Below, one piece after another: positions 12,963-21,225 of a stretch of DNA of 22,173 bases. Positions within the stretch are counted from its first letter, which is position 1; each line of letters opens with the position of its first letter. This DNA comes from Acetothermia bacterium UBA7521. GTDB taxonomy: Bacteria; Bipolaricaulota; Bipolaricaulia; Bipolaricaulales; Bipolaricaulaceae. The notes below the pieces were generated by a model. That model saw only the letters and a program-made list of their open reading frames with translations, made no database searches and was not told the origin of the DNA. The stretch is from assembly GCA_002479455.1 (NCBI GenBank), contig DLNB01000043.1, positions 1 to 22,173 of the forward strand. The letters are read 5' to 3'. The translations under genes and the position numbers were made by a program.

Positions 12963-14066
12963 ATGCAGCGAAAGCGGTGGTACGCCATCCAGACGTATGC
13001 GGGTTCGGAACTGCGCCTCAAGCACCAGCTCGAGGAGCGGGTCCGCAACTTGGGATGGGAACGCCAATTCGAACCGCTGCACACGGGTGAGGACGAGGAG
13101 TTTTTTTTCGTTCCAGTGGAAGAGGTGGTCACGTCTCGTTCGGGGCGGGGCCGGGCAAGCGAGTACCGTGTTCCGTACGACTACGACTTGCTCGCGTCCT
13201 CCAACGAGCGCATCCAGCGCGGCGACCTGATCGCCCGCCGGCCCCCTACCCATCTCGCCCGCGCGGTGGAGGTCGTGGAGGTCGAGTCCTTGTGGCGAGT
13301 GGTTGTGGAAACCCTGACCCATGCCGAGATCGAGTACCTGATCCCCCAAGAGAAAGGCTTGCGGCGCGACGTACGGGTAGGTGAACGGACGCGCCCAGGG
13401 CTTCCCCTCACGGTGGATTCCGATGAGCAGTACGTGGTCGAGGATCGTGGTCAGATTGCGGCTCGCGAGCGGGTGAAGCGGATCTCCCTGCGCCACGAGG
13501 GCGGTAGCGAGGAGACGCGGATCATCCCCGAAGCGTACCTGCACCCACGGGTCCGCGTGGGCGCGGCGCTGAATGAAGGCGAAGAAATCGAGCGCGAGCA
13601 CAAGATCTACGCGCGGGCTTCCGGCCTCGTCAAGGTGAAGGAGTACAAGGACAAGCGCGAGGTCTCTGTCCAGCGGATCGAGCGTCGGCGGTTGATCCCG
13701 GGTTACGTGTTCACGAAGATGGGGCTAGACGAAGAAGAGATGTTCGAACTCATCCGCGGCCTGGAACGATCGGCCCGATTCGTGGGGAGCAAGACTCGTC
13801 CCGTGCCGATCGAGGGTCCAGAGATTCTGTTCGTCCAGCGCAAGGCGGGGCTCGTCGAAACTCCGCAGACCGAGGCCAAAGCGCCGCGGGTTGAGCTCGA
13901 GTTCGAGGTGGGCGAAGTTATCCAGATCGTAGAGGGTCCGTTCGCCGATTTCACGGGAGAGGTCCGCGAGATCGACAAGGAATCCGAAGAAGCGGTAGTC
14001 ATGGTGAAGATCTTCGGTCGGGAAACGCCGGTCCGCATTTCGTTCGACGGAATCGAGAAGGTGTAA
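12963..14066 (+). CDS. nusG: Transcription factor NusG with a large insertion domain
   Basis: A 367-residue NusG, about twice the usual 175-190. The N-terminal NGN domain starts RWYAIQTYAGSE and is interrupted after VPVEEVVTSRSGRG (about residue 62). It resumes near residue 229 and continues through RRRLIPGYVFTKM and ARFVGSKTRPVPI. The C-terminal KOW domain (about 312-367) has GEVIQIVEGPFADFTGEV. The inserted 165-170 residues contain two similar segments, VRVGERTRPGLPL and VRVGAALNEGEEI, suggesting beta-hairpin/barrel repeats. Thermotoga maritima NusG carries an insertion of similar size at the same site. NusG couples RNA polymerase to Rho or the ribosome; the insert's role here is unknown. 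AGGAA lies about 10 bases upstream. Confidence 0.95.
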   Translation: MQRKRWYAIQTYAGSELRLKHQLEERVRNLGWERQFEPLHTGEDEEFFFVPVEEVVTSRSGRGRASEYRVPYDYDLLASSNERIQRGDLIARRPPTHLARAVEVVEVESLWRVVVETLTHAEIEYLIPQEKGLRRDVRVGERTRPGLPLTVDSDEQYVVEDRGQIAARERVKRISLRHEGGSEETRIIPEAYLHPRVRVGAALNEGEEIEREHKIYARASGLVKVKEYKDKREVSVQRIERRRLIPGYVFTKMGLDEEEMFELIRGLERSARFVGSKTRPVPIEGPEILFVQRKAGLVETPQTEAKAPRVELEFEVGEVIQIVEGPFADFTGEVREIDKESEEAVVMVKIFGRETPVRISFDGIEKV

Positions 14067-14076
14067 GGAGACGACG

Positions 14077-14505
14077 GTGGCGAAACAACAGGTGGCCAAG
14101 ATCAAGCTCCAGATCCCGGCCGGGCAGGCCAACCCCGCCCCTCCGGTGGGGCCGGCGCTGGGCGAACACAAGGTCAACATCATGGACTTCTGCAAGAAGT
14201 TCAACGAAGCGACGAAGGGGGAGGAGCCCGGTCTCATCATCCCCGTGGAGATCGCGGTGTATCAAGATCGGTCGTTCGATCTCGCGTTGAAGCAACCCCC
14301 GGTGGCGGTGCTGCTTCGGAAAGCAGCGGGAGTGGACAAGGGTTCCGCTACCGCGAAGCGCCTTCGTGTGGGGCGGGTGAGCATGGAACAGGTTCGCCGG
14401 ATCGCGGAACGGAAGCTCCCCGACCTCAACACCGACGATCTGGGGGCCGCCATGCGCATGGTGGTCGGCACGGCGGAGAACATGGGGTTCGAGGTGGTGC
14501 AATGA
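14077..14505 (+). CDS. rplK: 50S ribosomal protein L11
   Basis: A 142-residue protein of normal length. It has the conserved N-terminal IKLQIPAGQANPAPPVGPALG and MDFCKKFNEAT, and a C-terminal rRNA-binding domain ending NTDDLGAAMRMVVGTAENMG. L11 forms the base of the GTPase-associated centre. The start is GTG 14077 with AAGGAG upstream. The TGA overlaps the ATG of rplA (ATGA). Confidence 0.97.
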   Translation: MAKQQVAKIKLQIPAGQANPAPPVGPALGEHKVNIMDFCKKFNEATKGEEPGLIIPVEIAVYQDRSFDLALKQPPVAVLLRKAAGVDKGSATAKRLRVGRVSMEQVRRIAERKLPDLNTDDLGAAMRMVVGTAENMGFEVVQ

Positions 14506-15209
14506 AGCGCAGCCGGAGTTACGAGGCAAAGGTCGCCCTACTGGAACAAGAGAAGGTCCATCCTCTCGCCGAGGCGATCGAGCTTCTCAAACGGACAGCC
14601 ACGGCCAAGTTTCCAGAGACCGCAGAAACCGCGATCAAACTGGGGATCAACCCTGCCCAGCATCAGGTACGGGGAACCTGCCCGCTCCCTCATGGGACAG
14701 GCAAGTCGGTGCGGGTTCTCGTGTTTGCCCGTGGAGAGAAGGTTCGCGAGGCGGAGGCCGCCGGGGCTGATTACGCCGGAGGCGAGGACCTCGCCGAGAA
14801 GATCCAGAAGGAGGGCTGGCTGGAGTTCGACCGGGTGGTGGCCACGCCGGACATGATGTCCGTGGTCGGGAAACTCGGGAAGATCCTCGGTCCCCGCGGT
14901 CTCATGCCATCGCCCAAGACGAACACGGTGACGATGGACGTCGGAGCGACGGTGCGGGAGTTAAAAGCAGGGATGATCGAATTCCGCGCAGAGCGGACGG
15001 GGATCGTCCACGCCATCTTCGGAAAGGCAAGCTTCGAGGCCGAGAAACTCCAGGAGAACCTGGTGGCGCTCGTGCGGGCGGTGATCGAACGCAAGCCGGA
15101 AGGAACGCGGGGTCGCTACATCCAGCGCGTTTCGATCTCCTCAACGATGGGACCGGGGATCCGGGTGGACGAGGCGGACCTGCTCGCCGCCGCGCAGAAG
15201 AAGGGGTGA
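14502..15209 (+). CDS. rplA: 50S ribosomal protein L1
   Basis: A 235-residue protein. It has the typical ETAETAIKLGINPAQ, the GTG-K motif with VRVLVFARGEK, and the signature LGPRGLMPSPKTNTVT. L1 forms the mobile L1 stalk and in many bacteria represses its own operon. ATG 14502 overlaps the rplK stop. Its own stop (15207-15209) overlaps an in-frame GTG of rplJ, so coupled translation is likely. Confidence 0.97.
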   Translation: MKRSRSYEAKVALLEQEKVHPLAEAIELLKRTATAKFPETAETAIKLGINPAQHQVRGTCPLPHGTGKSVRVLVFARGEKVREAEAAGADYAGGEDLAEKIQKEGWLEFDRVVATPDMMSVVGKLGKILGPRGLMPSPKTNTVTMDVGATVRELKAGMIEFRAERTGIVHAIFGKASFEAEKLQENLVALVRAVIERKPEGTRGRYIQRVSISSTMGPGIRVDEADLLAAAQKKG

Positions 15210-15214
15210 GGGAC

Positions 15215-15739
15215 ATGCCGCGACAAGAGAAGGTGACCGCGGTCGAGGACTTGCGGGAAAGACTATCCCGCGCTCGATCTGTGGTAGTTCTCGATTACCG
15301 CGGGCTGTCGGGCCCGGACATCACGACGTTGCGTCGGCTTGTCCGCAAACAGGGCGTCGAGTTGAAGGTTGTCAAGAACACCCTCACCCGTATCGCCGCG
15401 AGCGAAGCGGGAATCCAGGGTTTCCCCAGTGCTCTTACCGGCACGAACGCCCTCCTCCTCGGCGAAGGCGACCCCGCCGTCCCGTTCCGCGTGGCGCGGG
15501 ACTGTGCCCGGAAGTACCCCCAGCTCAAGGTGAAGGCAGGGGTGTTCGACAGCCTAGCAGTTTCGGCTTCAGAGGCAGACTGGTACGCGGCCCTTCCCAC
15601 ACGGGAAGAGCTTCTCGGCCGGTTGGCTGGCGCGCTTGCAGGCCCGATGCGGGGGCTCGCTGTCACCCTGTCGGGGGTCATGCGCAAGTTGGCTGTTGCT
15701 CTCTCGGAAGTAGAGAAGAAGAAAGGAGCGGAGGGATAG
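15215..15739 (+). CDS. rplJ: 50S ribosomal protein L10
   Basis: A 174-residue protein, MPRQEKVTAVEDLRERLSRA, with the conserved VVLDYRGLSGPD and LKVVKNTLTRIA. L10 anchors the L7/L12 stalk, and its C-terminal helix (residues about 145-174, ending VEKKKGAEG) binds the L12 dimers. ATG 15215 is preferred because GGGGTGAGG lies just upstream; a GTG at 15206 in the same frame would add three residues. No separate leader is seen between rplA and rplJ. Confidence 0.95.
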   Translation: MPRQEKVTAVEDLRERLSRARSVVVLDYRGLSGPDITTLRRLVRKQGVELKVVKNTLTRIAASEAGIQGFPSALTGTNALLLGEGDPAVPFRVARDCARKYPQLKVKAGVFDSLAVSASEADWYAALPTREELLGRLAGALAGPMRGLAVTLSGVMRKLAVALSEVEKKKGAEG

Positions 15740-15742
15740 ACA

Positions 15743-16117
15743 ATGACGAAAGAAGACTTCATCCAGGCAATCGAAGAGATGACGGTGAAGGACCTGGCCG
15801 AGCTTGTATCGGCGATCGAAGACCGGTTCGGGGTATCGGCTCAGGTTGCGGCCCCCGTGGCTGTAGCCACCGTCGCCCCGGCTGCGGACGATGGCGCTCA
15901 GGCGAAGTCCACGGTGGATGTCGTTCTCACGAACGCTGGACAACAGAAAATCCAGCTCATCAAGGTCGTGAAGGACATCACCGGGAAGGGCCTCAAGGAG
16001 TGCAAGGATCTCGTGGACAAGCTCCCCGCAGTGATCAAGGCCGGGGTAAGCCCCGAGGAAGCCGACGACATCCAGAAGAAGCTCGTCGCCGCGGGCGCCG
16101 AGATTGAACTTCGGTAA
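15743..16117 (+). CDS. rplL: 50S ribosomal protein L7/L12
   Basis: A 124-residue protein. The N-terminal dimerisation domain (MTVKDLAELVSAIEDRFGV) is followed by an Ala/Val/Pro-rich hinge (about 37-54). The C-terminal factor-binding domain has KIQLIKVVKDITGKGLKECK and ends EEADDIQKKLVAAGAEIELR. It recruits translational GTPases to the ribosome. The start lies 3 bases after the rplJ stop, with GGAGGGA upstream. It would directly contact the divergent EF-Tu encoded in the same cluster. Confidence 0.97.
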   Translation: MTKEDFIQAIEEMTVKDLAELVSAIEDRFGVSAQVAAPVAVATVAPAADDGAQAKSTVDVVLTNAGQQKIQLIKVVKDITGKGLKECKDLVDKLPAVIKAGVSPEEADDIQKKLVAAGAEIELR

Positions 16118-16136
16118 GGGAGGACAGACCTCTCTC

Positions 16137-19100
16137 TTGGCCTCTCCCGTGACAGCAAGACGTGGATACGGACGAGCCCGGCGGTGGATCGAGCCGCCGG
16201 CCCTCATTGCGGATCAGGTGACGTCCTACGAGCACTTTCTGCGCCAGGACCTCCCCGCAGCGTTCGCCCAGGCCAGTCCGATCCGAGCCCCGAACCGGGA
16301 CGGCTTGTACATCGAGCTCGTCGACCCTCGCCTCGGGGAACCGCGTCATGATGAGTGGGAATGCCGGGACAAGGACCTAACCCTCGCCGTACCCCTCAAG
16401 GCCACCGGCCGGTTGTGGGAGGACGGGCGGGTGCGCCAGGAGGCGGAGCTCTATCTGGCCGAGATCCCCCTCATGACGCCGCGGGGCACGTTCGTGATCA
16501 ACGGTACGGAGAACGTCCTCGTGAACGAACTCGTCCGCTCTCCCGGTGTCTACCTCACCCAAGAGGAACCCCACGTCTACCGGGCGCACTTCCTCCCCGA
16601 GGCGGGAGCGTGGCTCGAACTCGACCTCGATATCAAGCGATGGACCTTGCGTGCCAATCTCGATCGAAAGGGCAAGGTCCCGGCAACAACTCTCCTCCGG
16701 GCTTTGGGACTCAGCGAGCTGGAGATTCTCCGGCAATACGCGGTGTCGATCGCTATCGAGGATCTGTCCGATTACCTCGCCCTGTGGAAGAGAGCCACGC
16801 TCGCCGAGCCCATCGCAGCAGGGGATGCAGAGTGGAAAGTTGGCGAGGAGATCTCCCCCGAGCGGGTTGCCCTTCTCGGCCGGCTGGGTCGGTCCAAGGT
16901 TCGGCTTGTTCACCCAGCCATCGCCAAGTCCCTGGAAGAGGAGCACGAGAAACGGATCACAACCCAGGAAGAGGCGGCGCGATATATCTACCTGCGGTTC
17001 CGATCCGGAGAGCGGGTGACGTCGAGCCAGGCAGCCGAGTACCTCCACAACCTGTATTTCAATCCCGAAACGTACCGACTCACAGCGGTGGGACGGTTTA
17101 AGGCCAACCGCAAGCTCGGCCTGAAGGGTGGCGAGGTGTGTCTCACTCCGCAAGACCTCTTCGCCGCGCTCGACCTTCTCCTCCGCACGCCCGACGACCC
17201 ATCCCTCGTGGACGAGACCGACCACCTTGCGAACAAGCGGGTTCGCCTCCCCGGAGAGCAAGCCCAAATGGCCCTGCGGGAGGGACTGACCCGCATGGCG
17301 CGCATCGCCCAGGATAAGCTCTCCCACTACGACCCCGAGGACAAGGACGCCCTTCGAAGGATCGTCTCCGCACGAACGATCCAAGCCTCGATGAACTACC
17401 TGTTCTACACCGGCCGGCTGTCCCAATTCCTCGAGCAGACGAATCCCCTGTCCGAACTCACCCACAAACGGCGCCTCTCAGCGCTGGGCAGCCTCACCGC
17501 CCGCCGTGCGAAGATCGAGATCCGTGACGTGCACGCCTCACACTACGCCCGAATCTGCCCTATCGAGACGCCGGAAGGCCAGAACATTGGACTCATCACC
17601 TCACTCGCCCTCCACGCCCGGGTCAACGACTATGGGTTCCTCGAAGCCCCGTACGTCGTCGTGAAGGACGGCCGGGTAACCGGCGACATCCGGTACCTGA
17701 TGGCCGACGACGAGCGGCAGTACCGCATCGCCCCTGCGACGATTTCCATCGGGAAAGACGGACGGATCAAAGACAAGCGCGTCCAGGTAAGAACGGGGAA
17801 TGAGGATGTGCACTTCGTGTCCCCCGAGGAGGTTGACTTCGTCGAGATCTCCCCGGACATCATTGTCGGTGCGTCCGCGGCGCTGATCCCGTTCCTCGAG
17901 CACGATGACGCCAACCGCGCCCTGATGGGCGCGAACATGCAACGCCAGGCGGTGCCACTCCTGCGGCCGGAGAGCCCGCGCGTGGGAACCGGCCTTGAGG
18001 CGACGGCAGCTCAGGACTCCGGAGCGACCCTTCTCGCGAGCGAGGATGGAGTCGTCACATTCGCCGATGCCCAGCGCATCGAGGTCAAGGGGAAGAAGGA
18101 GACCAAGACCTACCGCCTCCTGAACTACGAACGCTCGAACCAGGACACGATCCTCCACCAGCGCCCCACGGTGCACAGCGGAGACAAGGTGAAGCGAGGC
18201 GACGTGTTAGCGGATTCGCAGTCGTCCGTGGGCGGCGAACTCGCCCTCGGCACGAACCTTCTCGTGGGGTTCCTCCCATTCGAGGGGTACAACTACGAGG
18301 ACGCCATCGTGATCTCCGAGCGGTTGGTTCGGGAGGATCTCCTCGACTCGATTCACATCCAGGAGTTTGAGGTCCGTGCCGAGGAGACGAAGCTGGGTCC
18401 CGAGGAGATCACCGCCGATATCCCGAACATCTCCCGAGAGGCGCTCCGCAACCTTGATGAGCACGGGGTCGTACGTGCGGGGACCGAGATCCAGACCGGG
18501 GATGTGCTTGTGGGGAAGATCACCCCCCGCGGCGAAGCCGAGCCGACCCCCGAGGAGCGGATCTTCCGTTCCATCTTTGGTGAACGGATGCGCAATTTCA
18601 AGAACACATCGCTGCGCATGCCGCCCATCTCCGGCACGGCCACCGTGATCCGCGTGAAACGGATGTCCCGCGCCGCCGGAGACGAGCTCGAAGCCGGGGT
18701 CAACGAGCTGGTGAAGGTGTACGTCGCCCAGCGACGGCGGATCGCGGTCGGGGACAAGCTCGCCGGCCGTCACGGGAACAAGGGCGTGATCGCCGCCGTC
18801 CTCCCCGACGAGGACATGCCATACCTCCCCGATGGGACCCCGCTCGACGTGATTCTGAACCCGCTGGGTGTGCCGTCGCGGATGAACCTCGGGCAGATCT
18901 TCGAGGCCAACCTCGGCTGGCTGGCCGCGTTGAGGGAGGAGACCGTCGCTTCGCCTGTGTTCGACGGAGCGCACGAGGACGAGATCCTGGGCGATCTCAC
19001 GCACGCCCTGGTCGAGCACGGGCTGGCCGACGGAAGCCGACTCGACGGGAAGATCGCCCTGCGAGACGGGCGCACGGGGGAAACGTTCCGGTCCCCGATC

Positions 19101-19478
19101 ACAGTCGGCGTCTTGTACCTCCTGAAGCTCGAACACATCGCGGCCGAGAAGATCCACGCTCGTTCCACAGGCCCGTACGCTCTTATCACCCAGCAGCCGC
19201 TGGGGGGCAAGGCTCAGTTCGGCGGACAGAGGCTCGGGGAGATGGAGGTGTGGGCCCTCGAGGCGTACGGCGCGTCGTCGCTCCTCCAGGAGATGCTGAC
19301 GCTCAAATCGGACGATGTGAAGGGGCGCGTCCAGCTGTACAAGGCGATCCTCCGCGGTGAGGATTTCCCCAAACCGGGCATTCCCGAATCGTTCCGCGTG
19401 CTGTGGCAGGAACTGCGCTGTCTCGGGCTCTCCGCCAAGGCTTACGACGCAAACAACCGCGAGCTGGAGATTGTGTGA
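16137..19478 (+). CDS. rpoB: RNA polymerase subunit beta
   Basis: A compact 1113-residue beta subunit without large lineage inserts. Conserved regions include NGTENVLVNELVRSPGVY, LSQFLEQTNPLSELTHKRR (rifampicin region), ICPIETPEGQNIGLI, GYNYEDAIVISERL, GDKLAGRHGNKGVIA, and near the end HARSTGPYALITQQPLGGK then FGGQRLGEMEVWALEAYGAS. The GPGGLTRERAG fork-loop motif is shortened to GSLTARRAK, and DTSLRVPHG is NTSLRMPPI. The start is probably TTG 16137, 12 bases after GGGAGGA; GTG 16149 is the alternative. A TTG at 16104 lies inside rplL and is unlikely. Unusually, rpoC does not follow; a Nudix gene starts 4 bases after the stop. Confidence 0.95.
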   Translation: MASPVTARRGYGRARRWIEPPALIADQVTSYEHFLRQDLPAAFAQASPIRAPNRDGLYIELVDPRLGEPRHDEWECRDKDLTLAVPLKATGRLWEDGRVRQEAELYLAEIPLMTPRGTFVINGTENVLVNELVRSPGVYLTQEEPHVYRAHFLPEAGAWLELDLDIKRWTLRANLDRKGKVPATTLLRALGLSELEILRQYAVSIAIEDLSDYLALWKRATLAEPIAAGDAEWKVGEEISPERVALLGRLGRSKVRLVHPAIAKSLEEEHEKRITTQEEAARYIYLRFRSGERVTSSQAAEYLHNLYFNPETYRLTAVGRFKANRKLGLKGGEVCLTPQDLFAALDLLLRTPDDPSLVDETDHLANKRVRLPGEQAQMALREGLTRMARIAQDKLSHYDPEDKDALRRIVSARTIQASMNYLFYTGRLSQFLEQTNPLSELTHKRRLSALGSLTARRAKIEIRDVHASHYARICPIETPEGQNIGLITSLALHARVNDYGFLEAPYVVVKDGRVTGDIRYLMADDERQYRIAPATISIGKDGRIKDKRVQVRTGNEDVHFVSPEEVDFVEISPDIIVGASAALIPFLEHDDANRALMGANMQRQAVPLLRPESPRVGTGLEATAAQDSGATLLASEDGVVTFADAQRIEVKGKKETKTYRLLNYERSNQDTILHQRPTVHSGDKVKRGDVLADSQSSVGGELALGTNLLVGFLPFEGYNYEDAIVISERLVREDLLDSIHIQEFEVRAEETKLGPEEITADIPNISREALRNLDEHGVVRAGTEIQTGDVLVGKITPRGEAEPTPEERIFRSIFGERMRNFKNTSLRMPPISGTATVIRVKRMSRAAGDELEAGVNELVKVYVAQRRRIAVGDKLAGRHGNKGVIAAVLPDEDMPYLPDGTPLDVILNPLGVPSRMNLGQIFEANLGWLAALREETVASPVFDGAHEDEILGDLTHALVEHGLADGSRLDGKIALRDGRTGETFRSPITVGVLYLLKLEHIAAEKIHARSTGPYALITQQPLGGKAQFGGQRLGEMEVWALEAYGASSLLQEMLTLKSDDVKGRVQLYKAILRGEDFPKPGIPESFRVLWQELRCLGLSAKAYDANNRELEIV

Positions 19479-19482
19479 TCCC

Positions 19483-19920
19483 ATGCCGGACGAACGCGCG
19501 TCCGGGATGATCCTGTTCCGCAACCACTCCACGGGTCGCCACTACCTCATCATCAAGAACCGCATCGGCGGGCACTGGGGTTTTCCCAAGGGGCGCCTTG
19601 AGCCAGGCGAAACCGAAATGGCGGCGGCACTGCGGGAAGTGGAGGAAGAGGTGGGGATTCGCCGACCTCGGATTCTACCCGGGTTCACAGAACACCTCTC
19701 CTATCGGTTCGTCCGCAACCGAGACGTCGTCTTCAAGGAGGTCACCCTGTTCCTTGCCGCAACCGATGAAGAGGGGAGGCGCGAAGGCAACGAAGTGGAG
19801 GCCATGGACTGGCTCCCTCTACCCAACGCCCTGAGCCGGCTGACGTACCCTGAACAGAGGTCAATGTTGCTCCGAGCTGAAGTGTATCTTCAAGCGCAGG
19901 GCCTGCAGCGGGAGGGGTGA
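19483..19920 (+). CDS. Nudix hydrolase
   Basis: A 145-residue Nudix protein with a perfect Nudix box, Gx5Ex7REUxEExGU, at residues 37-59 (GRLEPGE, then REVEEEVGI), which binds the catalytic metal. The preceding GHWGFPKG and the early ASGMILFR resemble diadenosine-tetraphosphate hydrolase-like members, but substrate cannot be fixed by sequence alone (MutT-like cleanup is the alternative). ATG 19483 is 4 bases past the rpoB stop; the frame upstream is an rpoB shadow. No promoter is seen, so it is likely transcribed with rpoB. Confidence 0.9.
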   Translation: MPDERASGMILFRNHSTGRHYLIIKNRIGGHWGFPKGRLEPGETEMAAALREVEEEVGIRRPRILPGFTEHLSYRFVRNRDVVFKEVTLFLAATDEEGRREGNEVEAMDWLPLPNALSRLTYPEQRSMLLRAEVYLQAQGLQREG

Positions 19921-19926
19921 TCGGCC

Positions 19927-21225
19927 GTGGGTTGGCCCGTTCTCGCTGGCGCGCTGACGGTCTTCGCTGCCGCGTACGGACTCATCTTCTCGCGCTACCT
20001 TCAGCGCACCGTGGCCGCCCTGATCGGCGCGGTGGCGATGATCGTCGTCGGCAGCGCCCTCGGGTTCTACTCGCACCGTGCGGCGGTGGCGAGCATCGAT
20101 GCCGACACGCTATGGCTCCTGTTCGGCATGATGGCGCTGGTGGGTCTGCTCCGCGAGACCGGGTTCTTCCAGTACATCGCGATCCGCGCGGCAAAGATCG
20201 CCCGCGGCAACCCGACGGTGCTCTTCATCTCCTTTGGGGTCTGCACGGCTGTGGCCTCGATGTTCCTCGACAACGTGACCACCCTCCTCACCGTGGTCCC
20301 AGTGACGATCTCGGTGGCCGAGGTACTGGCCATCCCGGCGGGGCCCCTGCTCATCATGGAGGCGATGGCCTCCAACATCGGGGGGACGGCGACCCTTGTC
20401 GGCGACCCGCCGAACATCCTCATCGGATCGGCAGCGGAGCTCTCGTTCAACGCGTTCCTCACCCACACGCTGCCCGTTGCGCTGATCGTGCTCGCGGTGG
20501 CGATGACGTTCCTCCTTATTCGGTTCAGGCGCCGGGCCACCTCCCACGCCTCGAACGTGGAAGCGGTGATGGCGATGGACGAACGCCAGGTGCTTACCCA
20601 TCCCCAGGCAATGGGGAGGCTGGTGGCCGTACTCGCCCTCGTGTTCACTCTGTTCGCTTTTCACCGCGCCATCGGCCTCACCCCCGGCGTGATCGCCCTC
20701 CTCGGAGCCGCGCTGAGCGCGCTCATTCTGAGGCCGAGCATCGAATCATTCCTCCACGGAGTTGAGTGGGACCTGCTTATCTTCCTCGCCGCACTGCTCG
20801 TGATCACGGGCGGCCTCGAGGCGAGCGGGACACTGGGGGTTGCCGGACAGTGGGCCGTCGCCGCGGCAGGCGGTTCGGTCCTGATCTTGGCGCTTCTCCT
20901 CCTGTGGTTGGGAGCGGTTCTGAGCTGGGTGGTGAGCGCGATTCCGGCCACGGTCACCCTCGTTGCCCTCGTGCGAGGCCTGGCGGGGACGGGAATCCCC
21001 CTTACCCCGTTGTGGTGGGCGCTCGCCCTCGGGGTCGGGCTGGGCGCGAATGGGACCCCCCTGGGTTCAGCCGCAAACATGGTCCTCATTTCGATCGCCG
21101 ACCGCGCCAGTCAGGCCGTGGAGGCCAGGGCTTGGCTGCGGGACGGGATCCCGGTCGCCGTGCTGTCGTGCGGTGTGGCCAGTTTGTTCCTGTGGCTGGG
21201 GATCGCGACGGGGTGGTTCCTGTGA
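19927..21225 (+). CDS. ArsB/NhaD-type (ion transporter superfamily) permease
   Basis: A 432-residue polytopic membrane protein with about 11 hydrophobic spans. Hallmarks are GLLRETGFFQYIA, SMFLDNVTTLLTVVP (113-119 core) and SNIGGTATLVGDPPN (149-163), with an inverted-repeat counterpart GANGTPLGSAANMV in the second half. This is the ArsB/NhaD/P-protein group. Members export arsenite or exchange Na+/H+, and the substrate here is not determinable. No arsR or arsC neighbour is seen, which argues mildly against arsenite. The start is GTG 19927 with GGAGGGGTGAT upstream. The TGA overlaps the next GTG (GTGA). Confidence 0.88.
   Translation: MGWPVLAGALTVFAAAYGLIFSRYLQRTVAALIGAVAMIVVGSALGFYSHRAAVASIDADTLWLLFGMMALVGLLRETGFFQYIAIRAAKIARGNPTVLFISFGVCTAVASMFLDNVTTLLTVVPVTISVAEVLAIPAGPLLIMEAMASNIGGTATLVGDPPNILIGSAAELSFNAFLTHTLPVALIVLAVAMTFLLIRFRRRATSHASNVEAVMAMDERQVLTHPQAMGRLVAVLALVFTLFAFHRAIGLTPGVIALLGAALSALILRPSIESFLHGVEWDLLIFLAALLVITGGLEASGTLGVAGQWAVAAAGGSVLILALLLLWLGAVLSWVVSAIPATVTLVALVRGLAGTGIPLTPLWWALALGVGLGANGTPLGSAANMVLISIADRASQAVEARAWLRDGIPVAVLSCGVASLFLWLGIATGWFL

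Noticed and set aside
16104..16136. rpoB start at TTG 16104 inside rplL
   Set aside because: It precedes the GGGAGGA ribosome binding site at 16118-16124 and adds residues unlike any RpoB N-terminus.
20766..21221. N-terminal extension of the MBL-fold protein
   Set aside because: The extension is an out-of-frame read of the permease gene, rich in Arg and Gly; the family homology begins at GTG 21222.
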